A model generated the notes under the pieces. That model was given only the letters and a program-made list of their open reading frames with translations. It was not told the DNA's origin and did no database searches. DNA of 64,000 nt from Crocinitomicaceae bacterium (GTDB taxonomy: Bacteria > Bacteroidota > Bacteroidia > Flavobacteriales_D > Sanyastnellaceae), in NCBI GenBank assembly GCA_002722795.1, contig PBMY01000014.1, positions 124,001 to 188,000 of the forward strand. Direction: 5' to 3'. The position numbers and the translations under genes were made by a program. The number at the start of each line of letters is the position of its first letter. Positions within the stretch are counted from its first letter, which is position 1. This document shows positions 20,442-30,134 of the stretch, piece after piece.

Positions 20442-21137
20442 TTATGCTAATTCTACAACTTCTAAAAGACCACGTAAGATGTTAATACCATCAGTGTTAC
20501 CTAAATCATCGGAGCAAGCTCTTTCAGGGTGAGGCATCATTCCGAATACATTCTTATTATCGTTGCAAACACCTGCAATATTGTTTTTAGATCCGTTAGG
20601 GTTAGCTGCAGAGTTTACGGTCCCTTGTTCGTCACTATATCTAAAAATTACTTGGCCATTTGCTTCAAGTGCTTCTAGTTCAGCATCAGGCAGAAAGTAG
20701 TTTCCCTCTCCGTGAGCGATTGGAATTTTAAGAGGAGCTTTAGGATCTAAATTAGCTGTAATTGACGCAGTTCTAGAAACGGGAACCACGTGTACATTTT
20801 TGCAAATAAATTTTTTAGACTCATTGTGCATAAGAGTTCCAGGAAGTAAGCCAGCTTCACAAAGAATTTGGAATCCATTGCAAATACCTAAAACTTTACC
20901 GCCATTTCCGGCAAACTTGACAACTTCTTCCATAATGTTTGAGAAACGAGCGATGGCTCCACTTCTCAAGTAATCTCCATAGCTAAAGCCACCAGGCAAA
21001 ATCACAGCGTCAACTCCTTGAAGGTCTGAGTCTTTATGCCAAAGTTCAACAACAACGTATCCGAGTTCATTTTTGAGCGCATGGACCATGTCCATATTGC
21101 AATTTGATCCAGGGAAGGTTACTACTCCAATTTTCAT
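20442..21137 (-). CDS. purQ: Phosphoribosylformylglycinamidine synthase subunit PurQ
   Basis: MKIGVVTFPGSNCNMDM, ILPGGFSYGDYLRSGAIA, VLGICNGFQILCEAGLLPG, MMPHPERA. Confidence 0.95.
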   Translation of the reverse strand: MKIGVVTFPGSNCNMDMVHALKNELGYVVVELWHKDSDLQGVDAVILPGGFSYGDYLRSGAIARFSNIMEEVVKFAGNGGKVLGICNGFQILCEAGLLPGTLMHNESKKFICKNVHVVPVSRTASITANLDPKAPLKIPIAHGEGNYFLPDAELEALEANGQVIFRYSDEQGTVNSAANPNGSKNNIAGVCNDNKNVFGMMPHPERACSDDLGNTDGINILRGLLEVVELA

Positions 21138-21207
21138 GGGTACAAAGTTCGATATATTTAAGTAATTCCTATTAAATTTACCCTCAAATATTGAACACCT
21201 TTCTCAC

Positions 21208-21396
21208 ATGAACACACAAGACATCATCACACCACTTGGTAAGTTTATAGAATGGTCATTTGAAACAATTTTAGTCCCTATGGCAGACCCACTAAATCTA
21301 GGTGTTGTTTTATTATGTGTTGTTGGAGGAGTATATTGGCTATACCTTCAAAAGAAGTACACAAAGCAGGCTGAGGAGGACGGTACTATCGTCTAA
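21208..21396 (+). CDS. Conserved small single-pass membrane protein (62 aa)
   Basis: One predicted TM helix (NLGVVLLCVVGGVYWLYLQ) followed by a charged tail; resembles a small protein seen in other Flavobacteriales. Confidence 0.6.
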   Translation: MNTQDIITPLGKFIEWSFETILVPMADPLNLGVVLLCVVGGVYWLYLQKKYTKQAEEDGTIV

Positions 21397-21416
21397 ATTT
21401 CGTTTTTTTTAAGTCT

Positions 21417-22721
21417 TTACTCTTCTTTTGCGATAACATCTTGTCCAATATCCTTTCTGTATTGTTTTTTTCCGAAGTCTATTGAATCTGCAATTTTGTA
21501 ACTCCTTTCTAGGGCTTTTTCTAGGTTTGCACCTAATCCAGTACATGCAATTACCCTTCCACCATTTGTTTGGACTTTACCTCTAGAGGTTTTAGTTCCA
21601 GCATGGAACACTATTCCTTCTTTAGCATCAGGAGTTTTATCCAAACCTGTTATAGTGATGCCTTTGTCATAAGCACCAGGGTATCCACCTGAAGTTAGAA
21701 TTACAGTTGTAGCTGCTCTTTCGTCAATCTGAAGGTCGTACTCGCTCAGCATTCCAGAGCCTAGTGCGTCAAACATATGAAGTAGGTCGCTCTTAACTCT
21801 TGGGAGAATAACCTCAGTTTCAGGATCACCAAGTCTAGTATTGTACTCTATAACATAGGGGTCACTACCAACTTTCATAAGACCTATGAAGATGAATCCG
21901 TTGAATGGAATTTCATCTTCCTTAAGGCCTTTGATTGTAGGAATTATGATTTGGTTTAGTGTCTTAGTGTGGAACTCAGCATCGACAAATGGTACTGGGC
22001 TGACAGCGCCCATGCCACCCGTGTTTGGGCCTGTATCTCCATCTCCGGCTCTCTTGTAATCCTTTGCAGATGGAAGAATGCGATAAGCGTCTCCGTCGGT
22101 AACAACAAAATAGCTCACCTCTATTCCCTCCATAAACTGTTCAATTACAACTTGTGATCCTGCATCGCCAAATTGATTACCGACTAAAATATCGTCTAGA
22201 GTTGCTTTAGCTTCAGCGCGATCAGAAGTAATAATTACACCCTTGCCTGCTGCCAAGCCATCTGCCTTAATAACATATGGAGGAGTTATTTCATCAATAA
22301 AAACCTTAGCTGCATCGATGTCATTGTTTGTAAAGGTTGCGTAATCCGCTGTTGGGATATCATGTCTTACCATAAATGCCTTTGCAAAATCTTTTGATCC
22401 CTCTAACATTGCGCCAGCTTTTCTAGGACCAATTGTAACAAGTCCTTCGAATTTATCAGAATCTTGGAAGAAATCTATAATGCCTTCAACAAGTGGAGCC
22501 TCGGGCCCTACAATTAGCATATTAATGTCATGCTTTCGTACGAACCTTCCAATTGAAGGAAAATCCATAATATCTATGTCGACATTTGTCGCTATAGAAT
22601 CTGTTCCTGCATTTCCAGGAGCTACGTAAAGATTTGACAATAAGGAGCTTTGGGTTAGTTTCCAAGCTATCGCGTGTTCGCAACCTCCAGAGCCGAGTAG
22701 TAGGACATTCATAGTTGACAA
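21417..22721 (-). CDS. purD: Phosphoribosylamine-glycine ligase
   Basis: MNVLLLGSGGCEHAIAWKLTQS, VGPEAPLVEGI, PYVIKADGLAAGKGVIIT, NTGGMGAVSP, EYNTRLGDPETEVILPR. Confidence 0.96.
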   Translation of the reverse strand: MSTMNVLLLGSGGCEHAIAWKLTQSSLLSNLYVAPGNAGTDSIATNVDIDIMDFPSIGRFVRKHDINMLIVGPEAPLVEGIIDFFQDSDKFEGLVTIGPRKAGAMLEGSKDFAKAFMVRHDIPTADYATFTNNDIDAAKVFIDEITPPYVIKADGLAAGKGVIITSDRAEAKATLDDILVGNQFGDAGSQVVIEQFMEGIEVSYFVVTDGDAYRILPSAKDYKRAGDGDTGPNTGGMGAVSPVPFVDAEFHTKTLNQIIIPTIKGLKEDEIPFNGFIFIGLMKVGSDPYVIEYNTRLGDPETEVILPRVKSDLLHMFDALGSGMLSEYDLQIDERAATTVILTSGGYPGAYDKGITITGLDKTPDAKEGIVFHAGTKTSRGKVQTNGGRVIACTGLGANLEKALERSYKIADSIDFGKKQYRKDIGQDVIAKEE

Positions 22722-22773
22722 ATCTACAGGCTTACGATAAGCCTACCAATCTAGGTTTTCCACACATTACCAA

Positions 22774-23532
22774 CTACTTCTCACGATTTTTCCTCATTTC
22801 ACGTAGGTAATAGTATCTCATTTTGACGGCGTTTGCTTGATACTTGGAAATTATGAAGCCCACATAACCGTCAAATATGCCAAGCTGGAAAATGAAGTGC
22901 TTTAAAAATCGCACTGCTGGTTTGAATAAAGTGTGGTAAATAGTGATGGTGCCTGTTTTTGAATCGTAATCGTTTGCTTGCCATCTAGCATACCTTATGA
23001 GCTTTTGTTGGAATTCCTCTCTGCTGACAAAGGTGTTGTGCATCAGTTTTTGCTTGAGAGCTCCAATTTTTCCTTTAGATATAATCTCAGCATGGACTTG
23101 CAATGGCTCGTAACTACACTCATCTCTTTTAAAAAGTCTGACTACTCTGTCTCTTCTCCATCCACTAAAACGAATTCGCTTACCCATGAAGTGATTGATT
23201 CGTCCTATCCAAAAACCGCTTTCGCTTGGGGTTGAATTCAATTTTTCTATGACTTCTTCTTTGAGTTCAGTTGGAACTCTTTCGTCTGCGTCTAGTAGTA
23301 ATATCCATTTGTATTTTGCTTGAGGAATGGCCCAATTTTTTTGGGATGCGGAGTTCTCATATTCTCTTTGGATAATTTTAGTTGCAAGAGGAGTTGCTAG
23401 TTCAACTGTTTTATCTGTGCTGAAAGAATCTACTACGATTATTTCATCTGCAAAATCCACTGCTTTAATTGCATCAACGATGTTGTGCTCTTCGTTGAAT
23501 GTTGGGATAATGGCAGTGAGCTTTTCCATCAA
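22774..23532 (-). CDS. Glycosyltransferase family 2 (LPS core WaaE/KdtX-like)
   Basis: LTAIIPTFNEEHNIVDAIKAVDFADEIIVVDSFSTDKTVELA...SASQKNWAIPQAKYKWILLLDADERV. Confidence 0.85.
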   Translation of the reverse strand: MMEKLTAIIPTFNEEHNIVDAIKAVDFADEIIVVDSFSTDKTVELATPLATKIIQREYENSASQKNWAIPQAKYKWILLLDADERVPTELKEEVIEKLNSTPSESGFWIGRINHFMGKRIRFSGWRRDRVVRLFKRDECSYEPLQVHAEIISKGKIGALKQKLMHNTFVSREEFQQKLIRYARWQANDYDSKTGTITIYHTLFKPAVRFLKHFIFQLGIFDGYVGFIISKYQANAVKMRYYYLREMRKNREK

Positions 23533-25004
23533 TTTCTCTTAGTTGGTACTAGCGTAAATATCGTTATAGCAAGTGCAGCAAAGGTAACACCGGCTTGTGT
23601 TTCAAGCGTGTCTTCAGCTAGGCATGATATTGCGACTATCCACCATGCAAGTTTTAGCGAGCCCTCAATTGAATTCCAACTTGCTAGTAGTACGACTAAC
23701 CATAAAGTCAATCCAATTAATCCGCATTCTATCCACCATGCCAAATATTGATTATGAGTTCGCTTCCAAAATTTCTCATGTAATCTCGATTCTGTTTCTA
23801 CATAAGCGCGATTTAGTGAACTAGTAAGATCTCCGGTTCCTTTACCAAACAGTAGGGTTATAAGTCCGCCCTTTTTTAGAACATAAGTACCAGCCTTGAA
23901 GGACTCAAGGCGCATGGTGACAGAATTGCCGTTGGGGTTGCCGCCGTCGAGGTAGTTGCCAAGTTCAAATTTAAGTTCGTCAATACGTAGGCTTAGGCCG
24001 GAATGAGTTGATATTCGGACTGAGGTGTGACCAGATTCTATGTTGGATATGTCTTTATGTGATAGGCTAGCGATTTGGGCTCCGTTTTTTGGCTTGCCCT
24101 GAGAAGTAAGATATCTAGTCAGAGTTGATTTAAGTGGAAATCCGTTTGCGTCTAACGAATCGAATGGAACTAAGCTGACTTTGTTCCACTCAGGTCTCAT
24201 TTCGTCTATAGCAAGGTTGATGTATACTTTATGCCCGTTTTCTTCTAAGTGTCTTTCAGGATAGTGGGTATACTCATTACCCCATGGAGTGTGTGTTTCT
24301 AATTCTCCTGAATAAGTGTTAGGCATCATTGAGAATAAAATAATTCCGCCCGTAATTATGCAAGTTAAAAGTGCTGTTACTGTGGTTTGGACTCTATACA
24401 TAGCCCAAGAAAGAGCGACTGAAGTGTAGAATAAAGTGAATGCTATCATACATACTCCTGTTAATGATTGTGTATGCCAAACAGACAAAAGCGCCACCAC
24501 TCCAAAAACTGCAGTAAAAGTCCATTTCTTTTCTAGTACCGCAAGACCTAGACAAAGAGCAAGCAATAGCCCCATCCTGATATGTGAGATGTAAGGAGAG
24601 TAATTTCCAGGCTCAATAAAACCTCCGTAAATCAGCCCAGCAATCGCAGCAAAAAGAGTAGAAATTATTAGTGTTTTGACTGCGATTTTTAAAGTCAAAG
24701 GATCCCTCTTCACATAGAAAAGAGACAGCGGGACGATTAAAAGGGGCAGCTTTATTTTGACCGCAGCTAACCCCTCAACAATATTTTCGCTCCATAATAA
24801 TCCTAATGAATACCATGCAAAACAAGCTATAAGAGCAATAGCTAAAAGCTTACTCTCAGGCTTGATGGTTGCTTTTATTGCAACAGCAACTATCCAGCTT
24901 AAAGCAAGTAGCCCCATTCCTAAACTAGTACCAAACGGCGACCATGGGAGTGCGGCTGTTGTAATTACAAGCCCGGCTAATTGTATTTTACTTGGCAGGC
25001 CCAA
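23529..25004 (-). CDS. O-antigen ligase family membrane protein
   Basis: About ten hydrophobic segments with a large periplasmic insert; motif KFWKRTHNQYLAWWIECGLIGLTLWL typical of Wzy/WaaL proteins. Confidence 0.75.
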   Translation of the reverse strand: MGLPSKIQLAGLVITTAALPWSPFGTSLGMGLLALSWIVAVAIKATIKPESKLLAIALIACFAWYSLGLLWSENIVEGLAAVKIKLPLLIVPLSLFYVKRDPLTLKIAVKTLIISTLFAAIAGLIYGGFIEPGNYSPYISHIRMGLLLALCLGLAVLEKKWTFTAVFGVVALLSVWHTQSLTGVCMIAFTLFYTSVALSWAMYRVQTTVTALLTCIITGGIILFSMMPNTYSGELETHTPWGNEYTHYPERHLEENGHKVYINLAIDEMRPEWNKVSLVPFDSLDANGFPLKSTLTRYLTSQGKPKNGAQIASLSHKDISNIESGHTSVRISTHSGLSLRIDELKFELGNYLDGGNPNGNSVTMRLESFKAGTYVLKKGGLITLLFGKGTGDLTSSLNRAYVETESRLHEKFWKRTHNQYLAWWIECGLIGLTLWLVVLLASWNSIEGSLKLAWWIVAISCLAEDTLETQAGVTFAALAITIFTLVPTKRN

Positions 25005-26667
25005 GAAGTAAGTTTTTGTATTCGCCCGATTCTAAAAGCTCAATTGCTTTTTGAGTGTTTGGATCTCTTGGAAGTTGGTATTCAAAAAGCCCGGAAGTGT
25101 TTGTTTTGTGAAATACAATTTCTTCTTCAAGAGCCTTTCTTATTTCTTCTTCATTCCTTCTGATGTCTTCTTCAATTTTAGGTAAAACAGCATTTTGCAA
25201 TGAATCAACTATTGCACCACTTTCACCTAATAAACCATCTTCTTCAAGAGCTGTTTCTAAAACTTCAATGAGTTCAACTGAAACTGCTTGATATGGTTTT
25301 CCTCGGTTTTCTTTCATAAACTCTTCTTCAACAAAGACGATAAAATCCTCCCAATCTTGATCTGATAAAACATACTTACTAGGGTTGTCAACATTAAAAT
25401 CTCTACTTATGGCGAAATCAAATAATACGTTATTATCCATAAGCCCATCTAATACATAACCAATGTATTGAGGCTTGATTTCTACATCGGGGAAAACTCC
25501 ACGCCCCTCTATTATGGGCCTTCCATTTGAAGTGTAAAAAATTTTCAGTGTTGAATCTGCTGCTACAGTTGCTTCTCCGTTATCATCTCTATCTCCGTAG
25601 TGTAATCTTTGGACGCACCTCCCGCTTGGCGTGTAGTACTTAGCTACAGTTATTTTCATTCTTGATCCATATGCCAAATCTTTAGTTTGCTGAACTAACC
25701 CTTTGCCAAAACTTTCCCTGCCAACAATTATACCCCTATCCAATTCTTGTATTGCTCCGGACACAATTTCTGAAGCAGACGCACTTCTATCATCGATCAA
25801 AACTGCAAGTGGGATGTCCTTTAGAATAGGTCTTCTAAGAGCGGAATAACTCTTGTTCCACGCCTCTGTTTTGCCACGCATATCAACGATACCTGTGCCT
25901 TTAGGGACAAAAAAGTTTACAATATTTACAGCCTCTCTCAACAGTCCGCCTCCATTTCCTCTTAGGTCAAGAATAATATTTTCAGCTCCAAGTGAATCAG
26001 TTAAGTATACGAGTGATTTTCTCACTTCCGAAGAAGCTGTTTTTGTGAATTTACTCAAGATTATATATCCAGTTTTATCACTTACCATACCACGATATGG
26101 GATGTCTGGTTTTTTAATTTTAGCTCTCTTCAGAGTTATTGATGTTGTTTTTGAATCCCCATATTTAACAATGCCGATGTCAATTTCTGTACCTGTCGTT
26201 CCTTTGATTTGGTCTGAGATAACTTCGATACTCTCACCCCGAATATTCATTCCTTTTACACTCACAATTTCATCTCCAATTTCCACACCTGCATTCTCTG
26301 CAGGGCCTCCTTCTACTATGTCTGCAACGATATGTTTTCCTTCCCAATTTTCGTTTAGAGATATACCTATCCCACCATATTCACCAGTCGAAATAAATCT
26401 AACATCCTCCATCTTTTCCTCAGGGTAGTATACTGTGTATGGGTCTAGAGATTCTAACATAGCATCAATAGCCTTATGGACAAGTTCGCCGGGAGATAGA
26501 GGGTCAACATAGTAAATGTTTAATTCTCTAAATGTTGAAGTCATAATTTCGAGTTGTTTTGACATCTCGAAAAAATCCTGCTTGGTAACTGTTGTTAACG
26601 AAACACTAGTAATTCCTAATATAGCGATAACCCAAATAAACAGTTTAGAATTCTTAATTGATTTCAT
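24988..26667 (-). CDS. S41 family C-terminal processing peptidase
   Basis: PDZ domain (GIGISL...GGPAENAGVEIGDEIVSVKG), NIILDLRGNGGGLLREAVNI, VLIDDRSASASEIVSGAIQELDRGIIVGRESFGKGLVQ. Confidence 0.92.
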   Translation of the reverse strand: MKSIKNSKLFIWVIAILGITSVSLTTVTKQDFFEMSKQLEIMTSTFRELNIYYVDPLSPGELVHKAIDAMLESLDPYTVYYPEEKMEDVRFISTGEYGGIGISLNENWEGKHIVADIVEGGPAENAGVEIGDEIVSVKGMNIRGESIEVISDQIKGTTGTEIDIGIVKYGDSKTTSITLKRAKIKKPDIPYRGMVSDKTGYIILSKFTKTASSEVRKSLVYLTDSLGAENIILDLRGNGGGLLREAVNIVNFFVPKGTGIVDMRGKTEAWNKSYSALRRPILKDIPLAVLIDDRSASASEIVSGAIQELDRGIIVGRESFGKGLVQQTKDLAYGSRMKITVAKYYTPSGRCVQRLHYGDRDDNGEATVAADSTLKIFYTSNGRPIIEGRGVFPDVEIKPQYIGYVLDGLMDNNVLFDFAISRDFNVDNPSKYVLSDQDWEDFIVFVEEEFMKENRGKPYQAVSVELIEVLETALEEDGLLGESGAIVDSLQNAVLPKIEEDIRRNEEEIRKALEEEIVFHKTNTSGLFEYQLPRDPNTQKAIELLESGEYKNLLLGPAK

Positions 26668-27059
26668 TGATTCTCTTTCTTCTCGAGGAGAACGTCAACG
26701 ATCTTTCTAATCGTATCTGCACAATTCTCAAAAGTGGGGATTTCATGCCCCACATATATTAATATTAAAGCACCCTGAGGATCGCCCTTAGTCCAATCAG
26801 TTTCTAACCGGTGTTTTTCCAATCGCCAAGCCTCACGCATAAGCCTTTTAATGCGATTTCTTGATACGGCCTTCCTAAATCTTCTTTTACTAACAGTTGT
26901 TGCAACTTGAAAAGGCACATTAGCATCAAAAGTACTGGTTGTATGGCGTGCAAGAATAGGGAAAGCTTTAATTTTTTCGCCTCTAGTAAATACTTGGTCA
27001 AAAATTAGAACGCTTTTGAGCCTTTGATCTTTTCCGTAAGTGTGTTTGCAATGCGCCAT
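26664..27059 (-). CDS. rnpA: Ribonuclease P protein component
   Basis: FQVATTVSKRRFRKAVSRNRIKRLMREAWRLEK matches the RnpA signature (K-x-x-x-K-A-V-x-R-N-x-x-K-R). Confidence 0.92.
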   Translation of the reverse strand: MAHCKHTYGKDQRLKSVLIFDQVFTRGEKIKAFPILARHTTSTFDANVPFQVATTVSKRRFRKAVSRNRIKRLMREAWRLEKHRLETDWTKGDPQGALILIYVGHEIPTFENCADTIRKIVDVLLEKKENQ

Positions 27060-27076
27060 CTAAAGCGCAAGATAAA

Positions 27077-27823
27077 CTAGGAGTTCGATTTGATGTGCTG
27101 TTCAATGGCCATTGTCATCGATGGCGCATTCTTTGAAGGAGCGTTGATGTCAATTTTAAGACCAGCAGCCTCCGCAGCCTTTGCTGTTGTTGGGCCAAAA
27201 GTAGCGATCTGAGTATCACCCTGAGAAAAATTAGGGAAATTCTTGAATAACGACTCTATACCACTTGGGCTGAAGAATACAAGGCAGTCGTATTGCACAT
27301 CGCTTAAATCACTTAAATCTGAACATACAGTCTTATACATTACAGCCTTTGTATAGTCGATAGCGATTTCATCAAGAGCAGCAGGTATTGATGGCTTCAG
27401 CAAGTCTGAACAAGGAAGTAAGAATTTCTCTTTCTTGTGCTTTTTGATGATAGTTATCAATTCCGGTATTCTCACTTGACCATGGAAAATCTTTCTTTTA
27501 CGATACACGACGTATTTTTGTAGATAGAAAGCAGTGCTTTCGCTCAAACAGAAGTACTTCATATCTGTAGGAACTTCGAATCGCATTTCCTTAGCCATTC
27601 GGAAGTAATGGTCAACTGCCATTCTTGATGTTAAGATTACAGCTGTAAATTTTGATAGATCTACCTTTTGAGTTCGGAAATCCTTTACATCTACCTCCTC
27701 GACATGTATAAATGGACGAAAATCAATCTTCAATTTCAACTTTTCTGCTAAGTCGAAATATGGGCTCTTCTCTGAAGCCGGTTTGGGCTGTGAGATGAGT
27801 ATAGTTTTAATCTTCTTTGCCAT
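27077..27823 (-). CDS. hemD: Uroporphyrinogen-III synthase
   Basis: ILISQPKPASEKSPYFDLAEKLKLKIDFRPFIHVEEVD...AVILTSRMAVDHYFR...CLVFFSPSGIESLF...IATFGPTTAKAAEAAGL. Confidence 0.85.
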   Translation of the reverse strand: MAKKIKTILISQPKPASEKSPYFDLAEKLKLKIDFRPFIHVEEVDVKDFRTQKVDLSKFTAVILTSRMAVDHYFRMAKEMRFEVPTDMKYFCLSESTAFYLQKYVVYRKRKIFHGQVRIPELITIIKKHKKEKFLLPCSDLLKPSIPAALDEIAIDYTKAVMYKTVCSDLSDLSDVQYDCLVFFSPSGIESLFKNFPNFSQGDTQIATFGPTTAKAAEAAGLKIDINAPSKNAPSMTMAIEQHIKSNS

Positions 27824-27835
27824 GCGCTCTTTTCT

Positions 27836-28477
27836 CTAAATCCACATTTTAGACTCTTTCACTAAAACGATGAAAGCTAATACGGGTAAGATTTCAAGGG
27901 TGCAAAGATACAAAAAACTATAGAAAATGCTATTTAACCTTCTATTTGCGGATTCAAACACTCTGTACCACCTAAATAGTACAGACCACCCCCAAACAGC
28001 TGAAAACAAGATTAGTGGGTTGTAATTTTCGGGTGAAGGAACGAGTGAAAACACTAATGCGAGTAAACCAATCCCTGCACTCATCCATAATCTTGTGAGT
28101 CTATCGACAATACTGTGCTCATTACTGAGCTGAGATATTTTAGGGATTAAGCTTAATATCCAAAACATTATCTGTTTCGATATTACGACAACTGCACCTA
28201 CAGAAATTCCAATATAAATAGGCCAATCAAACCAAGCAATTGTACCTAAAGCTATAATTCCACATAGATGATTTACTAATATTCCTTCAGCTTGAGGAAC
28301 CTCGTCTGCTCCTCTTTGCCATATCCGATTAATATTATTGATAATCCAATCTGCTAGTCTCCACTCTTTTAAGAAGCCCTGTCTTATGCATACCAATAAA
28401 CCAAGGGTTACAAGTGAAATAACAAAGAGATAAATATCTGGCGCATCGTGACGAACAATTGGGGTTCCTTCAAACAT
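27836..28477 (-). CDS. DUF4271-type integral membrane protein
   Basis: Multi-TM protein immediately upstream of hemD, a conserved Bacteroidota arrangement; C-terminus LYLCTLEILPVLAFIVLVK. Confidence 0.7.
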   Translation of the reverse strand: MFEGTPIVRHDAPDIYLFVISLVTLGLLVCIRQGFLKEWRLADWIINNINRIWQRGADEVPQAEGILVNHLCGIIALGTIAWFDWPIYIGISVGAVVVISKQIMFWILSLIPKISQLSNEHSIVDRLTRLWMSAGIGLLALVFSLVPSPENYNPLILFSAVWGWSVLFRWYRVFESANRRLNSIFYSFLYLCTLEILPVLAFIVLVKESKMWI

Positions 28478-28486
28478 TAGTGCAAT

Positions 28487-28760
28487 TTAGTCAGCGACTA
28501 CAATTAATATCCGATCAGATACTATTTTTCCATCAGGATTTTCTCCACGAAGAATCCCAACATAATTGTCCTTTTCAACTCCGCGACCATTCCAAATTAA
28601 ATGGTCATTTAAACTTAATATTTCACTTATACACATGAACCTACTATTCAACTCGAATACAAGGATTTCGACTAATCCAACTACATGTATTCTATCGACA
28701 AACGACTAATTCCATTGTTGGTCACGTGTTGATCTTGAAATGTTTGTTGATCAAGCATAA
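28487..28760 (-). pseudogene. Degraded C-terminal remnant of a secreted lamin-tail/FlgD-like (T9SS-type) protein
   Basis: Minus strand, open frame 28487-28705: FVDRIHVVGLVEILVFELNSRFMCISEILSLNDHLIWNGRGVEKDNYVGILRGENPDGKIVSDRILIVVAD*. In another frame just upstream: TFQDQHVTNNGISRLSIEYM*. No start codon; at least one frameshift. Confidence 0.55.
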
Positions 28761-28865
28761 AACAAGTTTTTTGACTAGGCGGCATTTGGTTTGAGTTTTC
28801 AATTCTAGGGATACGACAAAACCGATTGTAGATTGTAAAACACAAGGCCATGATCGTGAAATCCT

Positions 28866-28873
28866 TACCTTTG
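28866..28873 (+). promoter_or_regulatory. Candidate Bacteroidota -7 element TACCTTTG upstream of asd
   Basis: Matches TAnnTTTG 16 nt before the asd ATG; no well-spaced -33 TTTG/TTG element seen, so tentative. Confidence 0.3.
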
Positions 28874-28889
28874 TATCAAATTTATTTCT

Positions 28890-29861
28890 ATGAAATCGTT
28901 AACTGTAGCTATAGTTGGAGCAACTGGAATGGTTGGAAGAACTATGCTTGAAGTTTTGAAACAAAGAAATTTTCCAATTGCAAGATTAATTCCAATTGCA
29001 TCTGAAAAATCAGTTGGTTTGACAGTTAAGTTTAATGGAGAAAGTTTCGAAATAATAAGTCTTCAAGATGCTCTGAATATAGATATTGACGTTGCACTTT
29101 TTTCTGCTGGTGGAGAAATCAGTAAAGAATGGGCACCAAGATTTGCTGAAAAAGGTATTGTCGTGATTGACAATAGTTCAGCCTTTAGAATGGCTGAAGG
29201 ACATAAGCTTATCATACCTGAAATTAATGGGGATTTGCTAGGTTATGAAGATATGATTATTGCAAATCCTAACTGCTCAACAACGCAGCTTCTAATGGTA
29301 CTAAAGCCTTTACACGATAATTATAAAATCATAAGTGGAGTAGTTAGCACATATCAAAGTGTAACAGGAACGGGTGCAGCCGCGTTGCATCAACTTGATT
29401 CAGAACGAAGAGGTGAGGATTCTCAAAAGGTTTATCCTCATAAAATTGATATGAACTGTCTTCCACATTGCGATGATTTTCAGGAAAATGGATATACTCG
29501 TGAGGAGATGAAGGTGTACTTCGAGACAAAAAAAATCATGGGTGATGAATCTATTGACCTAAGCTGTACCGCAGTAAGAGTGCCTGTCGCTGTTGGTCAT
29601 AGTGAGACTGTTTATCTTGAATTACAAAACGATTTTACACTATCAGATGTCAGGCTTGTTCTTGATGAATTTCCAGGTGTAATAGTTCAAGATGATCCCT
29701 TCAACAATGTGTACCCAATGCCTATTACTTGTGAAGGCATGGATGAGGTTTTTGTTGGTAGAATTAGGCGAGACCTGAGCAATTCAAAGGGACTACACCT
29801 ATGGGTTGTAAGTGACAACTTGCGTAAAGGTGCAGCTACAAACACGATTCAAATTGCTTAG
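28890..29861 (+). CDS. asd: Aspartate-semialdehyde dehydrogenase
   Basis: VAIVGATGMVGRTMLEVLKQRNFP, IANPNCSTTQLLMVLKPL, YQSVTGTGAAALHQL, VRVPVAVGHSETVYLE. Confidence 0.96.
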   Translation: MKSLTVAIVGATGMVGRTMLEVLKQRNFPIARLIPIASEKSVGLTVKFNGESFEIISLQDALNIDIDVALFSAGGEISKEWAPRFAEKGIVVIDNSSAFRMAEGHKLIIPEINGDLLGYEDMIIANPNCSTTQLLMVLKPLHDNYKIISGVVSTYQSVTGTGAAALHQLDSERRGEDSQKVYPHKIDMNCLPHCDDFQENGYTREEMKVYFETKKIMGDESIDLSCTAVRVPVAVGHSETVYLELQNDFTLSDVRLVLDEFPGVIVQDDPFNNVYPMPITCEGMDEVFVGRIRRDLSNSKGLHLWVVSDNLRKGAATNTIQIA

Positions 29862-29920
29862 TATTTGAATTCACAGGGACGTTGGGCTTAAATTACGCAT
29901 TAACCTAATTTTCTTCCTTT

Positions 29921-30100
29921 ACAAAGATTCTCCATTTTTTGCCCGCTTTTTTATTATTTCTTTTTTCTGCTGACGCTTTAGCCCAAACTGTAATACGAGG
30001 GTGAGGAGTAGACAAAAACACTAGCAATGGAACTGTAGGTGAATCTGTATATATTTTGGCTCTTAACTCACTTATCGAAGGTTTTAGGGTGCTTGTCTAA
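29921..30100 (+). pseudogene. Degraded N-terminal remnant of an exported protein with carboxypeptidase-regulatory-like domain (TonB-receptor type)
   Basis: Plus frame: TKILHFLPAFLLFLFSADALAQTVIRG*GVDKNTSNGTVGESVYILALNSLIEGFRVLV*. Signal peptide ending ALAQ, then a TVIRG-x-VVDKNT-like domain start, with an internal TGA (30002-30004) and no ATG (ACA-AAG at the expected start). Confidence 0.6.
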
Positions 30101-30134
30101 AAATTTCGTATTTTTACATCTTAAATGTTTTGAA

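Noticed and set aside
22774-25004. Glycosyltransferase plus O-antigen ligase as a novel polysaccharide locus
   Set aside because: Only two common LPS-type genes with housekeeping neighbours; no Wzx, Wzz or further glycosyltransferases in the window.
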